Below are positions 33,234 through 42,226 of a stretch of 64,000 nucleotides of DNA, piece after piece. Source of the stretch: Kitasatospora papulosa (GTDB lineage: Bacteria; Actinomycetota; Actinomycetes; Streptomycetales; Streptomycetaceae). The notes below the pieces were generated by a model, which searched no databases, was not told where the DNA came from, and saw nothing but the letters and a program-made list of their open reading frames with translations. Position 1 is the stretch's first letter; each line of letters begins with the position of its first letter. The position numbers and the translations under genes are program-made. The DNA is taken from positions 186,001 through 250,000 of the forward strand of contig NZ_JNYQ01000003.1 in assembly GCF_000717245.1 (NCBI RefSeq), written 5' to 3'.

Positions 33234-34501
33234 GGGGTCCTCCCGCCTGATCGGGTCATGGCGACGGCGGACTGGAACCCGCCGAAGCCGCTGCCGACCG
33301 AGAGCACGCTGCGCAGCTTGAGGGGCCGTGCGGTGCGCGGTACGTAGTCGAGATCGCACTCGGGGTCGGCGGTCTCGTAGTTGGCCGTCGGCGGCACCGT
33401 CTGGTGCTCGAGGGCCAGGACGCAGGCGGCGATCTCGATCGCTCCGATGGCGCCCAGCGAGTGGCCGACCATCGACTTGATCGAACTCATCGGCACCTTG
33501 TACGCGTGTGCGCCCAGGGCCCGCTTCACCGCCGCGGTCTCGTGCCGGTCGTTCTGCTTGGTGCCCGAACCGTGCGCGTTGACGTAGTCGACCTGCGATC
33601 CGTCGATCCGGGCGTGGGCGAGGGCGGTGTTGATGGCCTCGGCCATCTCCAGTCCTTCGCTGGTCAGCCCGGTCATGTGGTAGGCGTTGCCGAAGGTGGC
33701 GTAGCCCGATATCTCGCAGTAGACCGTCGCCCCGCGTGCGCGGGCGTGCTCCAGCTCCTCGAGGATGAGGACGGCGCCGCCCTCGCCCATGACGAAGCCG
33801 TCCCGGCGGGCGTCGAACGGCCTGGAGGCGTGCTCCGGATCGTCGTTGTTCGCCGAGGTCGCCTTGATCGCGTCGAAGCAGGCCACCGTGATCGGGGTGA
33901 TCGGCGTGTCGGAAGCCCCGGCGACGCAGACGTCCACCCGGCCCTCCTCGACGGAGTGGAAGGCGTAGCCGATCGCGTCGAGGCCGGAGGTGCAGCCGGT
34001 CGAGACCGTCTGCACGGGACCGTGCGCCCCGACCTCCTCCGCGACCGCGGAGGCGAGGGTACTCGGAGCGAAAGCCCGTTGGAGATGGGCTCCCGCCGGC
34101 CTGTGGTCGACGTCCCAGCGTGCGCCGCTGCCGCTGACGGCGACGTAGTCGTGCTCCAGCCGGGTGGTGCCGCCGACCGCGGTCCCGAGGGAGACCCCGA
34201 TGCGCCAGGGGTCCTCCTTCTCGAGGTCGAGGCCGGCGTCGCCCAGCGCCTCCCTGGCCGCCACCAGGGCGAACTGGATGTAGCGGTCCGAGCGGGCGAT
34301 CAGGTCGGCGTCCAGGCCGTGGGCGACGGGATCGAAGTCGCACTCCGCGGCGATGCGCGAACGGAACTGGGCCGGGTCGAAGAGTGTGATGCCGCGTGTG
34401 GCGGTACGGCCGTTGGCGAGCAGGTCCCAGAACGCCGGGACTCCGATGCCCCCGGGGGCGACGACGCCGACCCCGGTCACGGCCACACGACGCCGGGTCA
34501 C
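33230..34501 (-). CDS. whiE-ORFIII: ketosynthase KS-alpha (whiE ORFIII)
   Basis: This is a 423-residue ketosynthase. The active Cys is in TVSTGCTSGLDAIGYAF (Cys170). The two catalytic His loops are VDYVNAHGSGTKQND and IKSMVGHSLGAIGAIE. It condenses malonyl units on the ACP to build the poly-beta-ketone. It starts with GTG at 34501, which overlaps the stop codon of the cupin gene, and is coupled to KS-beta at its own end. It is the core gene of the pigment locus. Confidence 0.96.
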   Translation of the reverse strand: MTRRRVAVTGVGVVAPGGIGVPAFWDLLANGRTATRGITLFDPAQFRSRIAAECDFDPVAHGLDADLIARSDRYIQFALVAAREALGDAGLDLEKEDPWRIGVSLGTAVGGTTRLEHDYVAVSGSGARWDVDHRPAGAHLQRAFAPSTLASAVAEEVGAHGPVQTVSTGCTSGLDAIGYAFHSVEEGRVDVCVAGASDTPITPITVACFDAIKATSANNDDPEHASRPFDARRDGFVMGEGGAVLILEELEHARARGATVYCEISGYATFGNAYHMTGLTSEGLEMAEAINTALAHARIDGSQVDYVNAHGSGTKQNDRHETAAVKRALGAHAYKVPMSSIKSMVGHSLGAIGAIEIAACVLALEHQTVPPTANYETADPECDLDYVPRTARPLKLRSVLSVGSGFGGFQSAVAMTRSGGRTP

Positions 34502-34941
34502 GAGGCAGCCCCCGTTCGTTCTGGCGGCGCGTAGCCGTCACGGGAGTCCGTGGTCTCGGTGACCTCGGTGTCCACGTGCCCGAGTTCGGGGCGCGGGGCG
34601 AGCGGGCCGAGGTGGAAGACCATGCGCGCCTCCACGTCACCCACGTTGCGGAAGCGGTGGCGCACGTGCGGCGGGATCAGCAGACCCTGGTCGCGCCGCA
34701 TGGCGAGCGTCTCCCCGTCCAGGTCGACTTCGAGGAGTCCGTCCACGACGTACACGAACTCCTCGGAGTACGGGTGGTAGTGCTCACCGATGCGGTCACC
34801 GGGTTCGACGATGGCCAGCCCCATGAAACCGCTGGTGGCGCCCACGGCCGTGGGGGTGAGCAGGGCGCGCAGGTCGCCTCCGCGCCTGCGGTTGGGCTGA
34901 GTCTCGCTGAGGTCCACGATGCGAGGCCGGTGGGTGGTCAT
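34498..34941 (-). CDS. whiE-ORFII: cupin protein of the spore-pigment locus (whiE ORFII)
   Basis: This is a 147-residue single-domain cupin. The metal-site motifs are GEHYHPYSEEFVYVVDGLLE and LLIPPHVRHRFRNVG. In whiE-type loci a cupin of this size always sits just upstream of the ketosynthase; its exact step is not settled. It is separated from ORFI by 69 bases and overlaps the KS-alpha start by 4 bases. Confidence 0.93.
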   Translation of the reverse strand: MTTHRPRIVDLSETQPNRRRGGDLRALLTPTAVGATSGFMGLAIVEPGDRIGEHYHPYSEEFVYVVDGLLEVDLDGETLAMRRDQGLLIPPHVRHRFRNVGDVEARMVFHLGPLAPRPELGHVDTEVTETTDSRDGYAPPERTGAAS

Positions 34942-35010
34942 GGCTGTTCTCCTCCAGGCACGTTGTGCGGTGTGGGGGCGGCACGGGGTGGCCCCGCCGC
35001 CGGTGACGCG

Positions 35011-36129
35011 TCAGGACTCGGTGGCCCGACGGTCGGTGATCAGGTTCATCTCGGCCTGCGCGAGGAAGCGCGAGGCCTCCTGGTCGGTCGTCGGCATGCC
35101 GTTCGCACCGCCGTCGAGCAGCCGGCCCAGCATGGCCGCCTTGCGGGGTCCGCCGATGCCGAGGGCCTGCGTCGGCTCCGCGCCGAGCGGGCCGTTCACT
35201 TCGAGGAGCCGCACCACGACGTCGTCGCGCTGGAAGATCGTGCTGCTCTCGATGGGACTCGAGGCGTCGTCGGCCGCCTCCTCGTCCTGGCCGGCGAGCA
35301 GCCTGGCCAGTGCCATGCCACAGCCTTCCTTGGCCTGGTAGAACAGCGAGTGCCGCTCCACGTCCTCGGGGGCGTGACGCCCCGCCTTCACGTGGTGGAC
35401 GGTCGGGAGCGCCGCACGGGTGAAGAACATCCGGGCGGAATCGGGGTCGCTGAGGTCGCGGTCCTGCTCCAGGTACGGGTTGATGGCCTCCTCGACGGCC
35501 CTGACCTCGGGCTGACGGGAGACGTGGCGGAGCGCCGCCATGAGGTCTCCTTCGACCTCGACCGCGCGCACGACACGGTTGCCGTGCATGAAGAGCGAGG
35601 TACGGCGCAGCCGGGTGTTCTCGTCGACGCGCGCCTGGGGCGAGTCGTAGTCGGCGAGGATCTTCGCGACCATCTCCTCCGTGCCCGGCTTCACCGTGAA
35701 GGTGAGTGCGTGCCGTACGACGCCGTCACCGAGACGCGGTGCGGCCTGGAGGCCGCCCTTGGCCCTCTCCGAGGTGCTCTCGAAGGCGGCGCCGGTCTCC
35801 CGCAGGACGCTGAAGCGCAGGGAGCGGGTGTCGCGGACGCAGTTGTGCAGCGGCTGCACCGTGGCCACGTGCTCCTCGCTGTTCACCCAGGCGAGGAACG
35901 GCGGCGCGCTCTCCCACTCACTGGTGATGAGCCACTGCGAAGGATTCTCGATGGACTGGCACAGCTGGTCACTGATGTGTCCGGGGATCGAGGCCACCTG
36001 GTTGCGCATGTGCTCGTACGCTTCGAGGAACTCGTTCTGAGCACCGTCGTACAGGTCCATCATCAATATGACCCGGAGCCTCGATCCGTCGAAGGCCGAC
36101 TGGGATATGCGTTCCGAGACGTTCGCCAT
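35011..36129 (-). CDS. whiE-ORFI: SchA/CurD-like protein of the spore-pigment locus (whiE ORFI)
   Basis: This is a 372-residue protein. It has two ferredoxin-like (ABM-type) segments, starting SRLRVILMMDLYDGAQNEFL and VVRHALTFTVKPGTEEMVAK, then a region seen only in SchA/CurD/WhiE-ORFI proteins (AGRHAPEDVERHSLFYQAKE). Its reaction is unknown but it is always present in spore-pigment loci. The ATG at 36129 follows AAGGAGAG. It is the first gene of the minus-strand operon, driven from the 269-base divergent region. Confidence 0.92.
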   Translation of the reverse strand: MANVSERISQSAFDGSRLRVILMMDLYDGAQNEFLEAYEHMRNQVASIPGHISDQLCQSIENPSQWLITSEWESAPPFLAWVNSEEHVATVQPLHNCVRDTRSLRFSVLRETGAAFESTSERAKGGLQAAPRLGDGVVRHALTFTVKPGTEEMVAKILADYDSPQARVDENTRLRRTSLFMHGNRVVRAVEVEGDLMAALRHVSRQPEVRAVEEAINPYLEQDRDLSDPDSARMFFTRAALPTVHHVKAGRHAPEDVERHSLFYQAKEGCGMALARLLAGQDEEAADDASSPIESSTIFQRDDVVVRLLEVNGPLGAEPTQALGIGGPRKAAMLGRLLDGGANGMPTTDQEASRFLAQAEMNLITDRRATES

Positions 36130-36398
36130 GGTGCGCTCTCCTTCGGGACAGTGCGGCGGCCACATCCTGTGGCCCCTCGTCATCCGTCGTTTCGGTGGGG
36201 GCTGCGCAGTTCCTGCACGTCGGCGTGAGGTACTCCTCCGCGGCACGGACATCGCTCCCGCGACTGATCGTGGAACGCTGGTACGGGCGGCGCGAGATTT
36301 ATGAACCGTTCAGGTGAGGAGTCGTCCGAAGTCCGGCCGAGGGCTCCGCGCGAGGGCATGGACACTGCATCCGTCACGCGTCCGAGCTGGAGCAACAG
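36130..36398. promoter_or_regulatory. divergent promoter region of the spore-pigment operon and ORFVIII
   Basis: This 269-base region separates whiE ORFI (minus) from ORFVIII (plus). In S. coelicolor the same interval holds two divergent sporulation promoters, one of them SigF dependent. I could not pick a SigF-type hexamer pair here with confidence. The ORFVIII ATG is preceded by GGAGCAACAG. Confidence 0.6.
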
Positions 36399-38033
36399 AT
36401 GAACGAGAACGCCGACCTCCGCGTACCGGTCCTCATCGTGGGCGGGTCCCTGGTGGGCCTGTCCACTTCCCTCTTCCTGAGCCGGCTCGGAGTACGCCAC
36501 CTGCTGGTCGAGAAGCACAGCAGCACCTCGACGCACCCCCGAGGACGCGGGAACAACGTCCGCACGATGGAGGTGTTCCGTACCGCGGGTGCGGAGCGGC
36601 TGATCCGCGACGCCGCGTCCGTCCTGGCGGACAACCACGGCATCCTCCAGGCCGGGTCGCTGACCGGGGACGACCAGGAGTGGCTGTTCAAGGAGATCGA
36701 CCCGGGCGGCGGGCTGGCCAGGTTCAGCCCGAGCGGCTGGTGCCTGTGCAGCCAGAACGACCTGGAGCCGGTACTGGTGACCCATGCCCGTGCCCAGGGG
36801 AGCGAGCTGCGCTTCTCCACGGAGCTGCTGTCCTTCGAGCAGGGCGCGGACGGGGTCACCGCCGTGGTGAAGGACCGGGAGACCGGGGAGCACACCACGG
36901 TGCGGGCCGACTACCTCGTGGCCGCCGACGGGCCCCGCAGCCCGGTGCGGGAGCGGTTGGGTATCGGTCAGACGGGTCCGGGCGACCTCTTCCACAACGT
37001 GAGCATCACGTTCCGCTCCCGTCGGCTCGCGTCCGTGGTGGGCGACCGGCGGTTCATCGTCTGCTATCTGACCAACCCGGAGGCCGACGGGGCGCTGCTG
37101 CCGGTGGACAACGTGGAGCGCTGGGTGTTCCACGCGCCGTGGCAGCCCGACCGGGGCGAGAAGCTGGAGGACTTCACCGACGAGCGGTGCGCGGAGCACA
37201 TCCGCAAGGCGGTCGGAGCCCCCGACCTGGACGTCGAGATCACGGGCAAGGCTCCGTGGCACGCGGCCGAGCGGGTCGCCGAGCGGTACGGCTCCGGCCG
37301 GGTCTTCCTGGCGGGCGACTCGGCGCACGAGATGTCACCCACCGGGGCGTTCGGCTCCAACACCGGTATCCAGGACGCGCACAACCTGGCGTGGAAGCTG
37401 GCCGCTGTGCTCGACGAGGCGGCGGGTCCGGGGCTGCTCCGGACCTACGAGGCGGAACGACTGCCGGTGGCGCGGGCCACGAGCGCGCGTGCGTCGGCCC
37501 GTTCGAGCGAGCACAGTCACCCGGGATACGCCGGCACGCCCGGCCCGGGCGGCGGCCGCAAGGGCGGCATGCTCACGGTCGCGCTCGGATACCGCTATGT
37601 GCGGGGTGCCGTACTCGGTGTCGACCCGGACCTCCCGGTGGTCCCCGAGGGCATGGGTCTGACGGGCGAACCCGGCACACGGGCACCTCACATGTGGCTC
37701 GGCCGTGACGGTGGGCGCGTGTCGACCCTGGACCTGTACGAGAAGTCGTTCGTCCTGCTGTGCGACGCCCGGTACCAGGAGTGGCGTCCGGCGGCGGAGG
37801 CGGTGGCGAAGCGCCTCTCGGTCCCCCTGCGTGCCTTCGGCATCGGTTCAGTGCCGGGTGCGGACCTGAAGCCCGAGGGCGGGGCGGACTGGGCGGCCGC
37901 CCACGGGACGTCGGACGAGGGAGCCGTCCTGGTGCGCCCGGACGGTTTCGTGGCCTGGCGCTCCGAGGGCGCCGCGGCGGACCCGGAGGCGACGTTGTAC
38001 GAGGTCATGATGACCCTGCTCCACCGCGACTGA
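36399..38033 (+). CDS. whiE-ORFVIII: FAD-dependent aromatic hydroxylase (whiE ORFVIII)
   Basis: This is a 544-residue group A flavoprotein monooxygenase. The FAD dinucleotide motif is VLIVGGSLVGLSTSLFLSRL, and HPRGRGNNVRTMEVFRTAG is typical of polyketide hydroxylases. The second motif VFLAGDSAHEMSPTGAFGSN binds the FAD ribityl/phosphates. The C-terminal thioredoxin-like part follows (EKSFVLLCDARYQEWRPAA). It hydroxylates the pigment late in synthesis. It is divergent from the rest of the cluster, just as in whiE. Confidence 0.93.
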   Translation: MNENADLRVPVLIVGGSLVGLSTSLFLSRLGVRHLLVEKHSSTSTHPRGRGNNVRTMEVFRTAGAERLIRDAASVLADNHGILQAGSLTGDDQEWLFKEIDPGGGLARFSPSGWCLCSQNDLEPVLVTHARAQGSELRFSTELLSFEQGADGVTAVVKDRETGEHTTVRADYLVAADGPRSPVRERLGIGQTGPGDLFHNVSITFRSRRLASVVGDRRFIVCYLTNPEADGALLPVDNVERWVFHAPWQPDRGEKLEDFTDERCAEHIRKAVGAPDLDVEITGKAPWHAAERVAERYGSGRVFLAGDSAHEMSPTGAFGSNTGIQDAHNLAWKLAAVLDEAAGPGLLRTYEAERLPVARATSARASARSSEHSHPGYAGTPGPGGGRKGGMLTVALGYRYVRGAVLGVDPDLPVVPEGMGLTGEPGTRAPHMWLGRDGGRVSTLDLYEKSFVLLCDARYQEWRPAAEAVAKRLSVPLRAFGIGSVPGADLKPEGGADWAAAHGTSDEGAVLVRPDGFVAWRSEGAAADPEATLYEVMMTLLHRD

Positions 38034-38044
38034 AGCGACGGACA

Positions 38045-38073
38045 CGCGGTGGGCCCCGCGGGGGCCCGCCGTG
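38045..38073. terminator. hairpin terminator between ORFVIII and the tandem hydrolase gene
   Basis: A stem of about 13 pairs (38045-38057 with 38061-38073, two of them wobble) closes on a 3-base loop. It lies between convergent genes ending at 38033 and 38078. Confidence 0.7.
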
Positions 38074-38077
38074 CTCG

Positions 38078-39610
38078 TCAGCCGATCCCGAACGCCTCGA
38101 GGGCGGCGAGGAAGGCCTTCGGGTTGTCGGTGTGCACCAGGTGGCCGGCGTCGACGGAGGCGAACCGCCCTCCGGGTATCTGCCGGGCCGTCCACTCCAG
38201 CTGGACCTGGTCGACGTGGCTGCGGGAGCCTCCGACGACGAGCGTGGGAGCTGTGATCTCGCCCAGGCGCTCCCGCGCTCCCGGGTCCGGGTCGTTCAGC
38301 TGGGCGTCGATGGACGCCACGACCTGCCAGTCGAATCCGAGCTCCTCCGACGGCCGCTCGGCCGGCGGGCGGGGCGGGTCGAGCGGGAGCAGGAGTGGTG
38401 CGTCCTCGACCACCAGTGCCCCGATCAGCGCCGGGTGCCGTTCGGCGAGCAGGAGCGCCGCCACGCCACCCATGGAGTGTCCGATCACGGTGGCGCCGGA
38501 GAGGTTGCGGGCCTCCAGGAAGGCGTGCAGGTCGTCGCGGAAGAACTCGAAGGAGTAACGGCCCGGCCAGTCGCTGAGGCCGTGTCCCCGGAAGTCGAGC
38601 GCGTACACCCGGTGACGGGCCGCGAGCTGCTCGGCGATCTCCGTCCAGTCCAGGCTGCTCCCGCCCCGCCCGTGCGCGAGCACGACGGGCGGTGCGGAGG
38701 GATCGCCCCAGGTCCGGTAGGCGAGACGGGTCCCTCCCGCCTGGACGCTGCTGACGCCGGGGTCGAGGAAGGCGGCGACCGCGCGGACGAAGTCACCGGG
38801 GCCGTCCATCCACGGGAAGTGGCCGGCACCGCGCTGTACGACGAACTCCGCGTGGGGAAAGAGTGCGGCGAGCTCCGCCGCTCGGTCGGGGGTGGGGCCG
38901 CCGTCGTACTCCCCCGCGAGGACGAGCACGGGCACCTGCAGTTCCCGGAGCGCGGCGACCGCGGAGGAGGCGAGGTCCACACCGCTCGCGGGATAGTAGA
39001 GCGAACCAGCGACGGCGTTCCGCTGCGCGGGGGATTCCGCGGCGTGCGCCTGTGCGGCGGCGTCCCAGCGCCCGTACATGAACGGCCTGATGCCGGCCCA
39101 GGTGTCGGGGGTGGCACGTCCGGCCTGGATCTCGTCGAGCGCGGCCCTGGCCTCGGCGTACCAGGGTTCGCGGGCGCGTAGCGCGGCGGCGTCGCGCCGG
39201 TCCTGGTCGGTGGCGGGGAGACCCAGGGTCGCCGCCGCCGGGGTGACCAGGGTGAGGGAGCGCAGCCGCTGCGGATGCGTCGCGGCGTAGAGCGCCGCGA
39301 GTTCCCCGGCGGCGGAGTGGCCGAGCACGTCGGCCCGGTCGATGCCGAGGTGCGCGCGGAGAGCCTCGACGTCGTCGACGAGGCGGTCGATCCGGTAGGT
39401 CGACGTGTCCTCGGGAACAGCTGATTCCCCGGTGCCCCTCAGGTCGAGCAGCACGAGCTGCCGCACCCGGGACAGGCCGCCGAGGTCGCCGAAGTAGCGG
39501 GCGGCCCGCATGGGGCCGCCGGGCAGGCAGATCAGAGGTTCTCCCTCGCCGACCAGACGGTAGGCGAGTTCGGTTCCGTCGTACGAGCTGAAGATCGGCA
39601 TGGGTGTCAT
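38078..39610 (-). CDS. tandem alpha/beta-hydrolase fusion protein
   Basis: This is a 510-residue cytosolic protein made of two complete alpha/beta-hydrolase domains. Domain 1 (about 1-265) has the oxyanion region CLPGGPMRAARYFGD, nucleophile VLGHSAAGELAAL, acid LAGEYDGGPTPD and His GAGHFPWMDG. Domain 2 (about 275-510) has AHGRGGSSLDW, VIGHSMGGVAALL, VGGSRSHVDQ and DAGHLVHTD. Both triads look intact. Domain 1 resembles proline iminopeptidases; domain 2 resembles haloperoxidase/esterase types. Two close ATGs (39610, 39601) are possible and neither has a good ribosome-binding site. It is convergent with the pigment hydroxylase. Confidence 0.82.
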   Translation of the reverse strand: MTPMPIFSSYDGTELAYRLVGEGEPLICLPGGPMRAARYFGDLGGLSRVRQLVLLDLRGTGESAVPEDTSTYRIDRLVDDVEALRAHLGIDRADVLGHSAAGELAALYAATHPQRLRSLTLVTPAAATLGLPATDQDRRDAAALRAREPWYAEARAALDEIQAGRATPDTWAGIRPFMYGRWDAAAQAHAAESPAQRNAVAGSLYYPASGVDLASSAVAALRELQVPVLVLAGEYDGGPTPDRAAELAALFPHAEFVVQRGAGHFPWMDGPGDFVRAVAAFLDPGVSSVQAGGTRLAYRTWGDPSAPPVVLAHGRGGSSLDWTEIAEQLAARHRVYALDFRGHGLSDWPGRYSFEFFRDDLHAFLEARNLSGATVIGHSMGGVAALLLAERHPALIGALVVEDAPLLLPLDPPRPPAERPSEELGFDWQVVASIDAQLNDPDPGARERLGEITAPTLVVGGSRSHVDQVQLEWTARQIPGGRFASVDAGHLVHTDNPKAFLAALEAFGIG

Positions 39611-39896
39611 CCAAACAGGCCGAACGGCCCGGGGCGGGTGCGTACGCCCACAGCGAAGCACTCGACCGTGCTCCCCGCCAGGAGCCGGGCGGCCGTCGGG
39701 CCCGCCCCGCACGCGGGCTCGGGGTTCCGGCGACGGTCGCGGTGGCCGTCGCGCCTCGGCGGGGAGAACGCAGGACGGCGGCCGGACCGTCACCCCGGGC
39801 CCACCGAGCGCGGTCTCCGAACAGGAGTTTTCCACAGGCCACGCCTTCCCCCTTGCCAGAACCCCCGGCCTCCTGAATTACTGCTCCCAGGAGGCG

Positions 39897-39910
39897 ACCG
39901 AATGGTCGGT
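39897..39910 (+). promoter_or_regulatory. TetR-type palindrome upstream of the PaaK-like ligase
   Basis: ACCGA (39897-39901) and TCGGT (39906-39910) form an inverted repeat with a 4-base spacer, ending 26 bases before the chosen ATG. The half-sites look like those bound by TetR-family regulators of acyl-CoA and phenylacetate genes. No TetR gene is nearby, so a trans-acting regulator would be needed. Confidence 0.5.
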
Positions 39911-39936
39911 CGCCGTTCGCCGAGGGGATGATCCGT

Positions 39937-41226
39937 ATGACCGCGGTGCTGGACGCCGGCGAGCGGCTCGGCCGCGCCGAGCTCGAGTCCCTGCAGTTGG
40001 AGCGCCTCCGGGCCACCCTGCGGCACGCCTACGAGAACGTCGGCTTCTACCGTGCGGCCTTCGAGAAGGCGGGGCTGCGCCCCGAGGACTGCCGGACACT
40101 CGCCGACCTCTCCCGCTTCCCGTTCACGGTCAAGTCCGACCTGCGCGACAACTACCCGTTCGGGATGTTCGCCGTTCCCGAGGACCGGGTGAGGCGCATC
40201 CACGCCTCCAGCGGAACGACCGGCCGTCCGACGGTCGTCGGGTACACCGACCGTGACCTGGACACCTGGGCGGACGTGGTCGCCCGGTCGATCAGGGCGG
40301 CGGGTGGCCGCCCCGGCCACAAGGTTCACGTGGCCTACGGATACGGCCTGTTCACCGGAGGTCTCGGCGCTCACTACGGAGCGGAACGCCTCGGATGCAC
40401 CGTCATCCCGGCTTCCGGGGGAATGACGGCGCGCCAGGTCCAGCTGATCCAGGACTTCCGCCCCGAGATCATCATGATCACGCCCTCGTACATGCTGACC
40501 CTGCTGGACGAATTCGAGCGCCAGGGCGTCGATCCCCGTACGACGTCGCTGAAGGTCGGCATCTTCGGCGCCGAGCCCTGGACGGAGCGGATGCGAGCGG
40601 AGATCGAGGAGCGGTTCGCCATCGACGCGGTCGACATATACGGGCTATCCGAGGTGATGGGCCCCGGGGTCGCTCAGGAGTGCGTCGAGACCAAGGACGG
40701 ACTGCACATCTGGGAGGACCATTTCTACCCGGAGGTCGTCGACCCGTTCACCGGCGAGGTACTGCCGGACGGCGAGGAGGGAGAGCTGGTCTTCACCTCG
40801 CTCACCAAGGAGGCCATGCCGGTGATCCGCTACCGGACCCGGGACCTGACCCGGCTCCTGCCGGGCACCGCACGCGTCTTCCGGCGGATGGAGAAGGTCA
40901 CCGGACGCAGCGACGACATGGTGATCCTGCGCGGGGTGAACCTCTTCCCCACCCAGATCGAGGAAATCGTGCTGCGGACCGCGGGAGTGGCCCCGCACTT
41001 CCAGCTGCGGCTGACACGGGAGGGCCGGCTGGACGCGCTGACCGTACGCGCGGAGGCGCGGACCGGTGCGACGACGGCCGAGCGCGAGGCCGCCGCCCTG
41101 TCCATCGCGGCGGCGGTCAAGGACGGGGTCGGTGTGAGCGTCGGCGTCGAGATCGTCGATCCGGAGACGCTGGAGCGGTCGGTCGGGAAGATCAGGCGGA
41201 TCGTCGACCTGCGGAAGGGCGGCTGA
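39937..41226 (+). CDS. phenylacetate-CoA ligase-like enzyme (PaaK family)
   Basis: This is a 429-residue adenylate-forming ligase of the short PaaK type. The N terminus LRATLRHAYENVGFYRAAFE is characteristic. The ATP motif is ASSGTTGRPTVVGYT; further motifs are YGLSEVMGPGVAQEC and the hinge GRSDDMVILRGVNLFPTQIE. It activates an aromatic acid to its CoA thioester. No other phenylacetate genes are adjacent, so the substrate may be another aryl acid. The ATG at 39937 is preferred because GAGGGG lies nine bases upstream; an ATG at 39928 is too close to it. Confidence 0.88.
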   Translation: MTAVLDAGERLGRAELESLQLERLRATLRHAYENVGFYRAAFEKAGLRPEDCRTLADLSRFPFTVKSDLRDNYPFGMFAVPEDRVRRIHASSGTTGRPTVVGYTDRDLDTWADVVARSIRAAGGRPGHKVHVAYGYGLFTGGLGAHYGAERLGCTVIPASGGMTARQVQLIQDFRPEIIMITPSYMLTLLDEFERQGVDPRTTSLKVGIFGAEPWTERMRAEIEERFAIDAVDIYGLSEVMGPGVAQECVETKDGLHIWEDHFYPEVVDPFTGEVLPDGEEGELVFTSLTKEAMPVIRYRTRDLTRLLPGTARVFRRMEKVTGRSDDMVILRGVNLFPTQIEEIVLRTAGVAPHFQLRLTREGRLDALTVRAEARTGATTAEREAAALSIAAAVKDGVGVSVGVEIVDPETLERSVGKIRRIVDLRKGG

Positions 41227-41260
41227 CGCACCCCCAGGGCTCCGGCGCGGGCCGGCGTGA

Positions 41261-42133
41261 TCAGCGCGAGGCGGTCATGGCGGCGAAGACCACGACGTTG
41301 TCCTGGTAGCCCGCCTTCCTGTCGTAGTCGCCTCCGCAGGTGATCACCCGGAGTTCGGGACGCGTCGAGGGGCCGTAGACCTTACGGTCCGGGAAGGCCT
41401 TCTTGCCGTAGACCTCGACGGCGTAGACCGTGAATACGGCGGTGCGTCCGTCGGCCCGGACGATCTCGACGGTGGCGCCCTTGCGCACGGCCCCCAGCCG
41501 CTGGAAGACGCCGGGGCCCAGACTGGTGTCCACGTGCCCGGCCGTGACGGCGGTGCCCACGGCGCCGGGCACCGTTCCTCCGGCGTACCAGCCCGCGAGC
41601 ACGGGGTTGTTGTCGGGTGGCGGTACCAGGGCCCCCGCCGCGTTCAGAGCGAGCTTCATCATCGGCGCGTCCACCTTGATCGCCGGGATCCGCAGCCGAA
41701 GGGGGGTGGAGGGCGCGAGCGGCTTCACGGCGGGGCGGCCGGGTGCCGGACTATCGAGGACGCTGCCGGCCGGACCGTCCGCACGGGGCCCTGCAGGTGC
41801 GGGACCCGCCGGCCAGGGACGCAGAGGAGCCGGACGGACCTGCGGCAACGACAGGGGCGCGGGTGTCACGGAGGACCGGCTGACATAGGAGGGCGGACCG
41901 GGTACGGGACGTCCGTGGGCCAGGTAGGCGAGCGCCCGCGCGGGCTCCACCGGGTCGGCGGTGATCCCTGCCGGGGCGACGGGAGCCGCGGTCCCGGCAG
42001 CCGGTGGCGGGGGCGGCCGGTCGTCGCGCGTCCCGCTGATCACCAGTGCCATGCCGGCCACCAGCGCCCAGACAAGGTGTCTGACCGCGGGAAACTGCTG
42101 GGCCGACGTGCTGGTCGTGCGCCCGGTGTCCAT
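41261..42133 (-). CDS. class F sortase
   Basis: This is a 290-residue membrane-anchored transpeptidase. One N-terminal hydrophobic helix (VWALVAGMALVIS) is followed by a long Pro/Ala-rich stalk. The sortase domain (about 142-290) starts TPLRLRIPAIKVDAPMM. It has the catalytic His200 in TAGHVD, Cys266 in RVITCGGDYDRKAGYQDN and Arg272 nearby. Class F sortases are common in actinobacteria and process unusual sorting signals. It lies 93 bases after a small surface-protein gene on the same strand, a likely substrate or partner. Confidence 0.92.
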   Translation of the reverse strand: MDTGRTTSTSAQQFPAVRHLVWALVAGMALVISGTRDDRPPPPPAAGTAAPVAPAGITADPVEPARALAYLAHGRPVPGPPSYVSRSSVTPAPLSLPQVRPAPLRPWPAGPAPAGPRADGPAGSVLDSPAPGRPAVKPLAPSTPLRLRIPAIKVDAPMMKLALNAAGALVPPPDNNPVLAGWYAGGTVPGAVGTAVTAGHVDTSLGPGVFQRLGAVRKGATVEIVRADGRTAVFTVYAVEVYGKKAFPDRKVYGPSTRPELRVITCGGDYDRKAGYQDNVVVFAAMTASR

Positions 42134-42226
42134 CGCGTGTGCCTCTGCTTCGCAGGGGGTGGGATCGGTGCGTCCGCGGGCCTGGGCCGGAACGGCACTC
42201 CGGGCCCGCGGACCGGTCTCGTACGG

